Below, one piece after another: positions 9,434 through 18,188 of a DNA stretch of 64,000 nucleotides. The translations under genes and the position numbers were made by a program. This stretch comes from Planctomycetota bacterium. GTDB lineage: Bacteria > Planctomycetota > JAJSAM01. The notes beneath the pieces were generated by a model, which was given only the letters and a program-made list of their open reading frames with translations, was not told the DNA's origin and searched no databases. The stretch lies in contig JAJSAM010000071.1 of assembly GCA_024274785.1 (NCBI GenBank), positions 45,198 through 109,197 of the forward strand. Reading direction: 5' to 3'. Each line of letters starts with the position of its first letter. Position 1 is the first letter of the stretch.

Positions 9434-10012
9434 ATGAAAGACACTATGGTTCTGATCCAGAGCGGAGACCACCTTCGGGCGCCCACCGTGGGCCGGTATC
9501 TTCACGCTCCGCCGGTGGGCACCTACCTCTCCCCCGGCGCACCGGCGGGCAGTCTGAAAGTGCTCCAGCGCGTCTTCGACCTCGTGGTTCCCGCCGGCGG
9601 TGGAGGCATCGTCAAGGAGGTCCTGGTGTTCGGCCGGGCGGTGCCGGTGGAGTATCGCCAGCCGATCCTCAAGCTGACACGCGAAGCGGATCAGATCGAC
9701 TTCGGCGTCACCTGGGACACGGGCGTCACCGACTCATCGGAGGAGGCCATCCCCGAAGGCATGTTCGCCCTGCGCGCTCCCACCGACGGCATCTTCTACC
9801 GCCGGCCGTCCCCGGACGAGCCCCTCTACGTCAACGAGGGCGACACGGTCACCCGTGGCCAGGTTCTCGGCCTGGTGGAGGTGATGAAGTGCTTCAACCA
9901 GATCACGTACGGCGGCGACGGCCTGCCGGAGACGGCGAAGGTGCACCGCATCGTCTCCGAGGACTCCGGCGAGGTGAAGCTGAACCACCCGCTGTTCATT
10001 CTGAAACCGTAA
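9434..10012 (+). CDS. Biotin carboxyl carrier protein with two tandem biotinyl-like domains
   Basis: A 192-residue protein. The second half (about residues 112-190) is a biotinyl domain with the biotinylation motif VEVMKC (Lys152), preceded by APTDGIFYRRPSP, as in BCCP of acetyl-CoA carboxylase. The first half (about 13-82) follows the same pattern (APTVGRYLHAPPVGTYLSPG ... GIVKEVLVFGRAVPVEYRQPIL) but has no Met-Lys motif where biotin would attach. It looks like a duplicated domain that lost its lysine. The long segment after Lys152 (ITYGGDGLPETAK) is an insertion relative to plain BCCP. It is the third gene of the biotin carboxylase / carboxyltransferase operon and should carry CO2 between those two enzymes. 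Confidence 0.85.
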   Translation: MKDTMVLIQSGDHLRAPTVGRYLHAPPVGTYLSPGAPAGSLKVLQRVFDLVVPAGGGGIVKEVLVFGRAVPVEYRQPILKLTREADQIDFGVTWDTGVTDSSEEAIPEGMFALRAPTDGIFYRRPSPDEPLYVNEGDTVTRGQVLGLVEVMKCFNQITYGGDGLPETAKVHRIVSEDSGEVKLNHPLFILKP

Positions 10013-10221
10013 GGGGAGGGGCCGGAAAGAGGGGGTGGAGCCCATTGACCTGCCGGTTGCGAACGCAGCGGTATGATGCGCGAAGCCGGCCACCACCATC
10101 CGCATCCCTGATCACACCTCGGCCCAGCCGTAATGGAGGGTCGACCTCCGGGCGACCGCGCCGGCTGTCCGGGAATGTCACGCGGGTGCTGCGAGCGCTG
10201 CGAAGAATTCGAACGTCAGTA

Positions 10222-11925
10222 CTACAGCCCGGACAGGAAGAACGCGAAGCGCTCCTCCAGATCGCGGCGCAGGCCGATCGAGGCGAAATCGGAGATGGAG
10301 TCCTCGGTAGAATCGACCGCAAAGTCCATGCTCGCGGTGAAGGCTCCGAGGATGCTGCGGCGTTCCCGGTCGAAGAGGGCATCGATCGAGGAGTCTCCGT
10401 CATCCGATCGAACCAGCATCACGAAGAGCGTGAGCTTCGGCGTGCCGTGATGTTCCCGGTACCAGTTCTCCCCCGGTCGCGGGAAGACGAGCGGGACCAC
10501 CTCGCCGCCCACCCCGAGCTTCCGCAGGTGTTCGGCGAGCCGGGGGGATGCCTTCAACCGATCGAGGATCTCCTGAGCGAAGGCCGGATCCCGGCGGGTG
10601 CGGTAGATCGGCGCCTTCACGAGCACGAGACGCGTCGAGGCGTTGGCGCCGGGAACCATCGGCACATCTGCCGCCGCACCACCTTCGGTCATCTGCTCGA
10701 GCACCTGCCTCGTCACAAATGCGAAGCGGTCTTCGCCCGGGAACCTCGGGCCGGGCCGGATGAACTCGCCGGCCACGATCTCCTCGCCCTTCGGACGTCC
10801 GAGGTCCACCTGCGCCTGGCAGGCGCCCTGGATCCTGCGCTTCGCCGGATCGGCGACGGCGGCCTCGACCGATGCGCCGGCTACCCTGCTCATGCGGAAG
10901 AGGAAGAGGGTGGCGCGGTCCGTCCCGAAGGGGTCGGGAGCCGGGCCACGGTTTTGCTGTTCCCGCGCACCTGGATTCCCGGCCTTACGATCGAAGGGCA
11001 GCCCGAATACGACGGCCACGTCGGCACCGGGCTTCTCGAGGAACGCGAGAAACGGCGCGAGACGCGCGGAGTCGCGCAGCCGGAGAACGACGCGCTCGGC
11101 AAAGCCTGGTGCGGCGGCGGCGCGGTAGGGGCCTCGGATCGCGACGATGCGGCCATCGGTCACGTACGGCAATCCGCCGGCAGTTCCGGCCTGAAGATCG
11201 ACATCGGGCCGCGCCGGTTGATCGGCGAGTTCGAGTTCCGTATCGAGATACGGCACCACCAGCGTGGCCTTTTTCACCGCTCGGATCAGCCCCATCGATC
11301 CGACACAGAGCGCCGCCGCGAGAACGACCGTTCCAACGAACCGCAACCACGCCGGGACTCCCACATCCCAGAGGCGCGCGGAGATACCGCGCAGGTGGCG
11401 ATCACCCGGAATGATGAACGAGGTGCGTGCCCGATAGAGTTCGTACTCCTCGCCGAAGAGAGCAATGCACTTGCGCTCTTCGAGTTTCGTCAGGTGGTAG
11501 TAGAGGAGCATCATCGCGAACGCCGCAACGAAGGCGATGGCGCGGCCCCAGGTGAGCAGGATGCCGAGGGAGAAGAAAGTCAGCGCGATGTACTGGGGGT
11601 GGCGGACGATCCGGTACAGCCCGGTTCTGACGAGTCCGGTCTTCCTGAATTTTGCCGTGTAGATCTGTGCCGCGCCCACGAAAAACAGCAGTAGGCCGAT
11701 CAACGAAAGCAATGGCCCGAACAGCCCGATGGTCATCACCGGGAAGACGAAGTGGGTGAGCCAGGCGGTGGACGGGTTCGCCGAGAGCGACTGGATGTTC
11801 AGCACCGAACCGTAGAGGAAGCCCGCAAAGGGCAGCAGCATCCAGATCGGTTCGAGGATGAGAAAGGCGGCGAGGATCTTCAGGAGCACGCGTCCGAGCT
11901 TCTTCAACACCTCTGGCGCTTTCAT
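10222..11925 (-). CDS. Membrane methyltransferase-like (ICMT/PEMT fold) protein with C-terminal extension
   Basis: A 567-residue protein starting at ATG 11925, which overlaps the upstream stop codon (ATGA). The N-terminal ~210 residues hold several membrane helices and the isoprenylcysteine/phospholipid methyltransferase pattern: GLYRIVRHPQYIAL, then a helix and KLEERKCIALFGEEYELYR. This family methylates lipids or cysteine carboxylates with S-adenosylmethionine. Another helix (about 230-250) leads into a ~310-residue soluble region that I do not recognise, with two similar halves containing LRDSARLAPFLAFL and LKASPRLAEHLRKLG. The third gene of an operon with the HEAT/VWA protein and the spermidine-synthase-like enzyme. 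The acceptor is unknown. Confidence 0.7.
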   Translation of the reverse strand: MKAPEVLKKLGRVLLKILAAFLILEPIWMLLPFAGFLYGSVLNIQSLSANPSTAWLTHFVFPVMTIGLFGPLLSLIGLLLFFVGAAQIYTAKFRKTGLVRTGLYRIVRHPQYIALTFFSLGILLTWGRAIAFVAAFAMMLLYYHLTKLEERKCIALFGEEYELYRARTSFIIPGDRHLRGISARLWDVGVPAWLRFVGTVVLAAALCVGSMGLIRAVKKATLVVPYLDTELELADQPARPDVDLQAGTAGGLPYVTDGRIVAIRGPYRAAAAPGFAERVVLRLRDSARLAPFLAFLEKPGADVAVVFGLPFDRKAGNPGAREQQNRGPAPDPFGTDRATLFLFRMSRVAGASVEAAVADPAKRRIQGACQAQVDLGRPKGEEIVAGEFIRPGPRFPGEDRFAFVTRQVLEQMTEGGAAADVPMVPGANASTRLVLVKAPIYRTRRDPAFAQEILDRLKASPRLAEHLRKLGVGGEVVPLVFPRPGENWYREHHGTPKLTLFVMLVRSDDGDSSIDALFDRERRSILGAFTASMDFAVDSTEDSISDFASIGLRRDLEERFAFFLSGL

Positions 11926-12608
11926 CCGTTCGTCTCCGCTTTGGTCGCGATCCAGATCGTGTGGCGGGCCCCGCGTCGTCGTCGACCGGGACGAACCCTG
12001 GTGATTTCGACGGTGAAACCCTCTGTTTCGAGGCGCGCGGTGAACTCCTCGTCGGGGGTCGCGGACCACACCGCGAGGATCCCGCCGGGCCGGAGTGCGT
12101 TCCGGGTCGCGGCCAGGCCATTCCGGGAGTACAGGCGGTCGTTCGGTTTCCTGGTGAGCCCCTCGGGCCCGTTATCGACATCCAGTAGAATCGCGTCGAA
12201 GGATGTTCCGGCCCGGCCAATCACGTGAGCGACATCCGCGATGGTGACGGTGACTCTCGGGTCGTCGAGCGGCCGCCCGGCCACCGGGGCAAGATACTCC
12301 CGGTGCCAATCGACGACGACGGAAATCAACTCCACCACGTCGATGGATCCGTCCGGTGGGAGGTCGGCCAGCGCGGCGGCCACGGTGAACCCGATACCGA
12401 GGCCGCCGACCAGAACCCTCGCCGCCGGTCGGCCGGAGATCTTCTCCATGGCGAGGTGCGCCAGCTCGTCCTCGGAGCCATGGACGCGGCTGTTCATCAA
12501 CTCGAAGCCCGCCACCCGGATCGAGTACTCGGCGTCTCGCCGGAAGAGGCGGATCTCGCCGCCGCTTCCGGGAATCCGGGCGGTATCGATCAACTCCCAG
12601 GGTTTCAT
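11922..12608 (-). CDS. Spermidine synthase-like class I methyltransferase fold protein
   Basis: A 228-residue protein if started at ATG 12608, whose ATG overlaps the upstream TGA stop; an ATG at 12617 (MAEMKPW) is possible. It has the Rossmann nucleotide motif VLVGGLGIGFTVAAAL, then VDVVELISVVVDWH with an acidic strand end, and DAILLDVDNGPEG, the arrangement seen in spermidine synthases and their relatives. The polyamine-site residues cannot be confirmed by eye, so it may instead be a methyltransferase. It overlaps both neighbours by four bases and is plainly cotranscribed between the HEAT/VWA gene and the ICMT-like gene. The product has no signal peptide. Confidence 0.75.
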   Translation of the reverse strand: MKPWELIDTARIPGSGGEIRLFRRDAEYSIRVAGFELMNSRVHGSEDELAHLAMEKISGRPAARVLVGGLGIGFTVAAALADLPPDGSIDVVELISVVVDWHREYLAPVAGRPLDDPRVTVTIADVAHVIGRAGTSFDAILLDVDNGPEGLTRKPNDRLYSRNGLAATRNALRPGGILAVWSATPDEEFTARLETEGFTVEITRVRPGRRRRGARHTIWIATKAETNG

Positions 12609-15397
12609 TTCCGCCACACATACCGGCCGCTGTTCTGTGCGGCCAACTCCTTCATCAACGGTGAATCAAAGCCCACCGCGATGCAGTGGATGGCGATCCT
12701 TCTGGTGCGATTGATTTTTCTGACTTCCCGGAGGATGTCCTCCTGCTGCACAAACTTCCCGGAGCCCGGCGAGCCGTCGGAGAGGAGGTAGATCGTGTCC
12801 ACGCCCCTGGTCAGCAGTGCCATCTCCAGTCCGTCGTAAAGGTTCGTCCCTCCCATGGGCCGCCTGGACAACAGGTGTTTCTTCAGCGCGCCGCGGGTGT
12901 TCGCATTCACTTTCACCAGTTGCTTTTGCCAGGGGTGGATCCTCGTCTCGAAGAGGATCACGTTGAGTCGGGCGTTCTTGCCGAGTGACCTGACGACCTT
13001 GAGGGTCTGCTCCACCGCGACCTGGAGGTTGGTCCTGCCTCCGGAGAGTGAACTCATCGAACCCGACTGGTCGATCACGAAGATCATCCGGTCGGTCTCC
13101 ACCGGGACGCCGTAGAAGCTCGCCACGCTCCGGCCGCTGTGGTCGTCGGGCTTGATCTCCGGGATCTTTTCCGGGACCTCGAAGTCCTCCCCGTGTTCTT
13201 TCCACCAACGCTCCCACAGCTCGACGATGTCGTAGAAGTTCCGGCCGGTGGTGCGAAACAGGGTGTTGGCGATCGCCGCGACGATCCGTGGAACCTCCTC
13301 CTTCGAAAGTCTCCTGATCAGCGGCAACACCGCTCGGCGGACGCGGACCTTTCCCAGTCCCTCCACCGCGGTCAGGCGGACCTGCCAGGCCTTGTCATCG
13401 ATGTGATCGAGCAACAGGTCCGCGGCGACCTCGCCCCCGGCTTTCCCGGCTGCGGAGATCGCTACCACCCGCACCTCGAAGTCCCGCGAGCGGAGCGCCT
13501 TCTCGAAGAAGCGCCGCACTTTCGGGCTGTCCAGGCCGAAGGCCGCCAGGGCGTCGAGCGCCGCGGCGAAGGCGAGGGGATCGTCCTTTGTGCCTTCCGC
13601 CGCTTTCACGATCTTCGCGTCCGCTCCCGGAGGGCGATGCACGCCGAGCGCGCGAATGATCGCGGTGAGCACCTTCGTGTCCTTTTCCGACCGCAGGCGG
13701 GTGAGGAGAGCCCTGGTCGTCTGGTCGGTCCGGATCGTGGTGAGCACCTCCGCGGCCAGCGTGCGCTGCGGCGGGGTTCCCGTGGCGAGACGGTCGCAGA
13801 ACACGTTGATCGATGCCTGATTGCGGACCGGAGAGAGCAGCTTCACCGCCGCAAGGTGTTCGGTCGCGTCCAGGCCGGCCGCCGCGGCGAAGATCTCGAC
13901 CACCGCGGCGGGGTCGTTTTGCGTCGCGAGGAGCCGGACGGCAGCCAGCCGGACCTTGCCGTCGCGGTCCTTCAGGGCCGCCGCGCCGAGATCGATCGAT
14001 TCCGGCAAGCCGAGCATCAGGGCATGCTGGAGCCCGAGGGCCCTCATCCGGGGATACGATGACACCGCCGCGCCGATGACCATCACCGCGGGTGGGGGAC
14101 CGGTGCGATAGCGTGAGGCGATCTGGTAGGCCTGGTAGCGGAAGTTCTCCCGGGGGTCTTCGGTGGCGAATTCCTCGAGCAGGGCCAGGCCCTCTCTGCT
14201 CCCGAGGTAGGCCAGGTTCCGTCCGGCGTCCGCAAAGATCGATTCCTCACTGGTGCTCTTCAGGATCTGAAGCAGGAGCGCCTCGCGGTCCGGGGCGTCC
14301 ATGCCGTGCAGGGCGGCAAACGCGGCCATGCGCACGGCGACGGGGCCGGATCCCCGGGCGAACTCGAAGATCGCCGCCGAGTACGGACGGTAGCAGAGGT
14401 ATCCGGTGGCCCGGAGCGCGTTCGACCTGATGTTGATGTCGGGGTCGCTCTTCGCGAGGCCGACCAGGAACCGGAACGCCTCCCGCGTCCGGGTCTTGCC
14501 GATGTCCGCGATGACCTTGTTGCGGCTCGTCGAGACGCCCGTCCCGGCGGCGCGGTCCTTGTCCTCCGCCTGCGCGTACTGCTTCTTCAACTCCGCGAAC
14601 GTCGCGACATGGCCGGTGACTCTCCTCCCGGCGGCGACGGTGTTGATCCGGGGCCAGGACGCCTCATCGGGAGCCGGGGTCCGGGCGGCGGCCTCGAACG
14701 TGACCTCTCCGTGTCTCGAGAGCCTGGCGATGAACCCGAAGTTGCCGAGGCGGAAAGGCTTGCCCGGCTCGATCATCTCGTGACCGGAACTCGAGGCCCG
14801 GACCTCGGTGTCGCCGTCGAGATCGAGGTAGAGCCGGTCCTGCTCCGGGGTTTCGAACAACAGGTCGTGATCGCCGTCGCTGAGCACCACCTTGCGGATC
14901 CGCCCCGCGAGCACGACCTCGCCCTCCTTTCGCACCGGCACCGCGAGATGCAGACAGTGGCTCGTCTTGCTCCTGTGATGGACGAAGCGGAGGGTGATCT
15001 TTCGCGGGGCGCCCATCGGGTCGAGCGGGACTTCCACCTCGATGAGCGCCTCCCAGGCCGTCCCGGAGCCGACTTGCGTCAGGTAAAACGGCTCCTCGTT
15101 GGCCAGATCGCCGTCGAAATCGCGATCGACGCGGATCCATGCGGGCTCCGGGCGAAACCGGACCGCGAGCAGCAATTCCCGGCCCTCCCCGAAGTTGCGT
15201 TTGACGAATCGGGCGTCCTCCATGCCCTCGGGAATGGTCAGCCCCTCGGGCGGCTCTTCTTCCGGGGAGATCGACACGAGAGGGTAGCGCGCCGGATCGC
15301 CGATCTCGAAGGCTAGTTTCGCGGTGACTTCGTCGCCGGCGAAGACCGGGAATTGTGTGAGCCAGAGCGTCAGCAGCAGGATCGGAAGACTTCTCAT
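12605..15397 (-). CDS. Secreted HEAT-repeat protein with C-terminal von Willebrand factor A domain
   Basis: A 930-residue protein. I chose the ATG at 15397 because it gives a clean signal peptide (MRSLPILLLTLWLTQFPVFA); the longer frame reads back through a dispersed repeat. Residues ~25-270 form a beta-rich region of unknown family with Asp-rich segments (RVDRDFDGD, LDLDGDTEV). Residues ~280-700 contain degenerate HEAT repeats (VRLAAVRLLATQ, VRVVAISAAGKAG, VRLTAVEGLGKV). A VWA domain from about 768 to the C-terminus has an intact MIDAS, DQSGSMS (Asp776) with MGGTNLYDG. It is likely an envelope protein-interaction platform. First gene of a three-gene operon. Confidence 0.85.
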   Translation of the reverse strand: MRSLPILLLTLWLTQFPVFAGDEVTAKLAFEIGDPARYPLVSISPEEEPPEGLTIPEGMEDARFVKRNFGEGRELLLAVRFRPEPAWIRVDRDFDGDLANEEPFYLTQVGSGTAWEALIEVEVPLDPMGAPRKITLRFVHHRSKTSHCLHLAVPVRKEGEVVLAGRIRKVVLSDGDHDLLFETPEQDRLYLDLDGDTEVRASSSGHEMIEPGKPFRLGNFGFIARLSRHGEVTFEAAARTPAPDEASWPRINTVAAGRRVTGHVATFAELKKQYAQAEDKDRAAGTGVSTSRNKVIADIGKTRTREAFRFLVGLAKSDPDINIRSNALRATGYLCYRPYSAAIFEFARGSGPVAVRMAAFAALHGMDAPDREALLLQILKSTSEESIFADAGRNLAYLGSREGLALLEEFATEDPRENFRYQAYQIASRYRTGPPPAVMVIGAAVSSYPRMRALGLQHALMLGLPESIDLGAAALKDRDGKVRLAAVRLLATQNDPAAVVEIFAAAAGLDATEHLAAVKLLSPVRNQASINVFCDRLATGTPPQRTLAAEVLTTIRTDQTTRALLTRLRSEKDTKVLTAIIRALGVHRPPGADAKIVKAAEGTKDDPLAFAAALDALAAFGLDSPKVRRFFEKALRSRDFEVRVVAISAAGKAGGEVAADLLLDHIDDKAWQVRLTAVEGLGKVRVRRAVLPLIRRLSKEEVPRIVAAIANTLFRTTGRNFYDIVELWERWWKEHGEDFEVPEKIPEIKPDDHSGRSVASFYGVPVETDRMIFVIDQSGSMSSLSGGRTNLQVAVEQTLKVVRSLGKNARLNVILFETRIHPWQKQLVKVNANTRGALKKHLLSRRPMGGTNLYDGLEMALLTRGVDTIYLLSDGSPGSGKFVQQEDILREVRKINRTRRIAIHCIAVGFDSPLMKELAAQNSGRYVWRK

Positions 15398-15476
15398 TCG
15401 CAAGCTCCATGCGGGTTCTGCATGGTAGTCGAGATGGTGGGATCGATCCATGGGGATGGGGGCATCTACCGGTTTA

Positions 15477-15608
15477 GGGCCCGCGCAAGAATAACTTCGG
15501 GATCCGAGGGCTGCTGCATCCCGCCCAGCCGCGTTGCGCCGTCCTCGCGCCTTGCTGGGCGGGCGCATCAGCGCTCTCGGTCCTGCGAACTTATTCTTGC
15601 GCGGCCCC
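15477..15608 (+). repeat. Dispersed palindromic repeat, copy A
   Basis: About 132 bases with GGGCCCGCGCAAGAATAA at one end and the near-complement ending TTATTCTTGCGCGGCC at the other. The inverted similarity extends inward about 50 bases to CCCGCCCAGC / GCTGGGCGGG. It lacks the ~22-base central segment (TTGAAACCAGTAAGG...) present in copies B and C. It touches the 3' end of the leftward TPR membrane protein gene, whose last ~13 codons and stop lie inside it. Confidence 0.85.
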
Positions 15609-17415
15609 TTAGTCGCGCCAGGCCGGCGGCGGCCACAGCGTTCCTGGTCCGGTCGGGCAGGGCTTCCCACGATCTGCGGTAGTGCCCGACGGCGAGGGGA
15701 AGATTCCCGATCGCCTCGGCCTCGGCCGCGGCCCGGTTCCAAAGTGTGGCGATCGCCGGCGTGAGATCGCCGCCACTCTCGTAGCCCACCTCCTTCGCCT
15801 TCGCCAGGTTCTTTGCGGCGGAGGCGTATTGGCCGAGTTCCTGGCAGGCGAGGGCGGCGTTGTACCAGGCCGACGGGGCGAGTTGCTCTTTGTCCGCGGA
15901 GATCCGGAGCGCCTGGTCGGCGGCCTCGAGTGCCTCTTCGGGACGCCCGAGAAGCATCAGCGCATTCGCTTTCATCGACAGCGCACGGCTCCCGAGGAGG
16001 TCCGGCGGCATTCCGATCTCGTCCCGGTACAGCCCGATGAGTTGATCCGTCCGGCGGATCACCGCTTCGGCGTGCCGCCGCACCGCCGCGGCCTGTTCGC
16101 GTTTTCGGCCGAGGGGAGCCGACCGGAGCTTCTTCTGCGCCTCATGCGCGGCCAGCAAGTCCTTCGAAATGAGCTGGGACAGTCCCCGGGGGGTGGCGGC
16201 CCTGGCATTGGTGGCGCCCCAGAGCGCCTCCATGCTCCGCCAGTCGTAGCAGCGGTGAAACGTGAGCAGGAAGAAGCAGGCGAACACCACGGCGACCAGT
16301 CGGGGCTTGAGACGGGCCAACCACGGCGAGACGAGGATCATCACCCCGACGGCCGGGACGTAGAGGAACCGCTCGGCGGTGGGGATGCCCACCTTGATCA
16401 TGAGGTTGCTGACCGGGAACAGGGCGATGAAGAAGAACGCCAGGGCGAGCCGCGAGCGTGCCCCTCCCCGGATGGCGGCGGCAAGGAGCGCAACCAGCAC
16501 CGCGATCGACACCGCGCTCCCGACGTCGATTCCGCCCAGGGCCGGCACGTGGTAGTCGATCAGGAGATCAACCGGAAACAGCAGCCGGTGCAGGTAGAGC
16601 AGATAGCCCTTCGACATGGTGAGCAGGTTCGCCCCGTAGCTGCCGCCCCACCATCTCGAGAGGTGCCCCGGCATCTGGATGAACTCCGGGGATGGCATGA
16701 TGAGGTTCCACAGCACGACATAGCAAAGCGCGATCGCGGTGTAGACCCCGTACCATCCGTACCGGCGCTTCTCGCCACGATACAGATCGACGACCACCGC
16801 CAGACCGACGAACACGACCGCCGACTCCTTGGAAAGGAGGGCGATCACCAGGATGATCGCGGCCGCGACCCGCTTTCCCCGGAGATGTGCGAGCAGGGCG
16901 AGCATGAGGAAGACGAGGACCAGCACGTCCCCACGGCTGGTGATCCAGGCGACGGATTCCGTATGCACCGGATGGAGGGCGAAAAGCACGGCGCCCGGGA
17001 ATCCCGCGCGAGTCGCAAAGGACTTGCCCCGCTGCGCGAACAGCTCCATCAGCACCAGCATCAGGAGTACCGAGCCGAGGGCGTGATAAAGGACGTTGCG
17101 CAAGTGGAAGAACCACGGCTTCCCGCCGGAGATCGCCCAGTCGATCGCGAAGTCGAGGGTTCGAAGTGGCCGGTAGATGCCCTTCCAGCCGACCGGGGCG
17201 AGGGTGGCCGGGTCGGTGAAGAAGGAGGCGATACTGCTCGGAGCCAGGCTCCGGATCGCTTCGTTGTCCTCGACGAAGCGGACGTCGTCATAGAGGAACT
17301 CGCCGGAGAGCGAGGGGTAGTAGGCGGCCAGGCAGAGGCCCAGGATCACCAACGCATGGCGCACGGTCCGACCCTGCTCGCGCGTCAGACTCAGGCTTCC
17401 GGCCTTTCGGACCAC
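15568..17415 (-). CDS. Multi-pass membrane protein with C-terminal TPR repeats (TMTC/PMT-like glycosyltransferase family)
   Basis: A 615-residue protein with a GTG start at 17415 overlapping the end of the upstream hydratase gene by 25 bases. The first luminal loop has GEFLYDDVRFVEDNEAI, the Asp-Asp pattern seen in PMT/TMTC-like O-mannosyltransferases. About ten membrane helices follow up to residue ~380, including HPVHTESVAWITSRGD and FPVSNLMIKVGIPTAERFLY, both typical of this family. TPR repeats fill about 450-590 (ALMLLGRPEEALEAADQAL, AWYNAALACQELGQY). The last residues (RARISSQDRER) are encoded by dispersed repeat copy A, so the native C-terminus has been replaced. Last gene of the HMG-CoA synthase operon. 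The sugar donor and acceptor are unknown. Confidence 0.8.
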   Translation of the reverse strand: MVRKAGSLSLTREQGRTVRHALVILGLCLAAYYPSLSGEFLYDDVRFVEDNEAIRSLAPSSIASFFTDPATLAPVGWKGIYRPLRTLDFAIDWAISGGKPWFFHLRNVLYHALGSVLLMLVLMELFAQRGKSFATRAGFPGAVLFALHPVHTESVAWITSRGDVLVLVFLMLALLAHLRGKRVAAAIILVIALLSKESAVVFVGLAVVVDLYRGEKRRYGWYGVYTAIALCYVVLWNLIMPSPEFIQMPGHLSRWWGGSYGANLLTMSKGYLLYLHRLLFPVDLLIDYHVPALGGIDVGSAVSIAVLVALLAAAIRGGARSRLALAFFFIALFPVSNLMIKVGIPTAERFLYVPAVGVMILVSPWLARLKPRLVAVVFACFFLLTFHRCYDWRSMEALWGATNARAATPRGLSQLISKDLLAAHEAQKKLRSAPLGRKREQAAAVRRHAEAVIRRTDQLIGLYRDEIGMPPDLLGSRALSMKANALMLLGRPEEALEAADQALRISADKEQLAPSAWYNAALACQELGQYASAAKNLAKAKEVGYESGGDLTPAIATLWNRAAAEAEAIGNLPLAVGHYRRSWEALPDRTRNAVAAAGLARLRGRARISSQDRER

Positions 17416-18188
17416 TTCGGCCGCCGCTTCTCGAAGAACGCGGCCATGCCCTCCTGCGCTTCATCTCCGACCCGGAGTTCCGAGATCATCTTCGCGGTGT
17501 ACGGCCCGGCTTCGTCGAGCGTCATCCCCGGAAGTTTCCCGATCAACTCCTTGGCGTAGCGGAGCGCGTCCGGCCCGCTCGTCAGGATGTCCCGGACGTA
17601 TTCGTCGACTCTGCTCGAAAGCAGGCCCGCGGAGACGGCTTCGTTGACGAGCCCGAGTACCGCGGCCCGGTCCGCCGAAATCCGGCGCCCGGTCAGGAAC
17701 AACTCCCGCGCGGCGCGCTCGCCGATCCGCTTGATGACGAACGGTCCGATGCACGCCGGTACCAGGCCGATCTTCACTTCGGAAAGCGAGAACTCCGCGC
17801 GGTGGCTCGCCACGGCGATGTCGCAGGCGGCCACCAGGCCGTTGCCTCCGCCGATGGCCGCGCCGTTCACGGCGGCGATCGTGGGGATGGGGAGCAGATA
17901 AAGCCTGCGCATCAGGTCGGCCAGCGGGAGGGCGTCGGCGAGATTCTCTTCGAACGAGAACCCTCTCATCCGGCCCATCCATTTGAGGTCGGCCCCGGCG
18001 CAGAAGGACTTGCCGCGGCCGGTGAGGACCAGCACGCGGATGTCAGCGGACTCTTCGATCCGGCGGAGAGCGTCGTTCAGCTCTTCGATCAGGATTTCGT
18101 TGAACGCGTTGCGGACTTCCGGCCGGGCGAGCGCAATACGCGCCACCCGACCGGAGAGGTCAGCCACGATGGTGGTGTAGCCGGCCAC
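17391..18188 (-). CDS. Enoyl-CoA hydratase/isomerase family protein (methylglutaconyl-CoA hydratase-like)
   Basis: A 265-residue crotonase with a GTG start that shares a base with the upstream stop (TAGTG). Oxyanion-hole loops are GKSFCAGADLKWM and NGAAIGGGNGL, and the active-site strand is SEVKIGLVPACIG. The opening IALARPEVRNAFNEILIEEL resembles LiuC-type 3-methylglutaconyl-CoA hydratases, which interconvert HMG-CoA and 3-methylglutaconyl-CoA. Its position directly behind HMG-CoA synthase, thiolase and DUF35 supports HMG-CoA as the metabolite, but family membership alone does not prove the substrate. A general short-chain enoyl-CoA hydratase is the alternative. Confidence 0.85.
   Translation of the reverse strand: MAGYTTIVADLSGRVARIALARPEVRNAFNEILIEELNDALRRIEESADIRVLVLTGRGKSFCAGADLKWMGRMRGFSFEENLADALPLADLMRRLYLLPIPTIAAVNGAAIGGGNGLVAACDIAVASHRAEFSLSEVKIGLVPACIGPFVIKRIGERAARELFLTGRRISADRAAVLGLVNEAVSAGLLSSRVDEYVRDILTSGPDALRYAKELIGKLPGMTLDEAGPYTAKMISELRVGDEAQEGMAAFFEKRRPKWSERPEA

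Noticed and set aside
9427..11694. Rightward frame of 755 codons
   Set aside because: Antisense to the ICMT-like gene and out of frame with the biotin carrier; no recognisable domain.
15682..17559. Rightward frame of 625 codons
   Set aside because: Shadow of the TPR membrane glycosyltransferase gene, rich in Arg, Glu and Gly.
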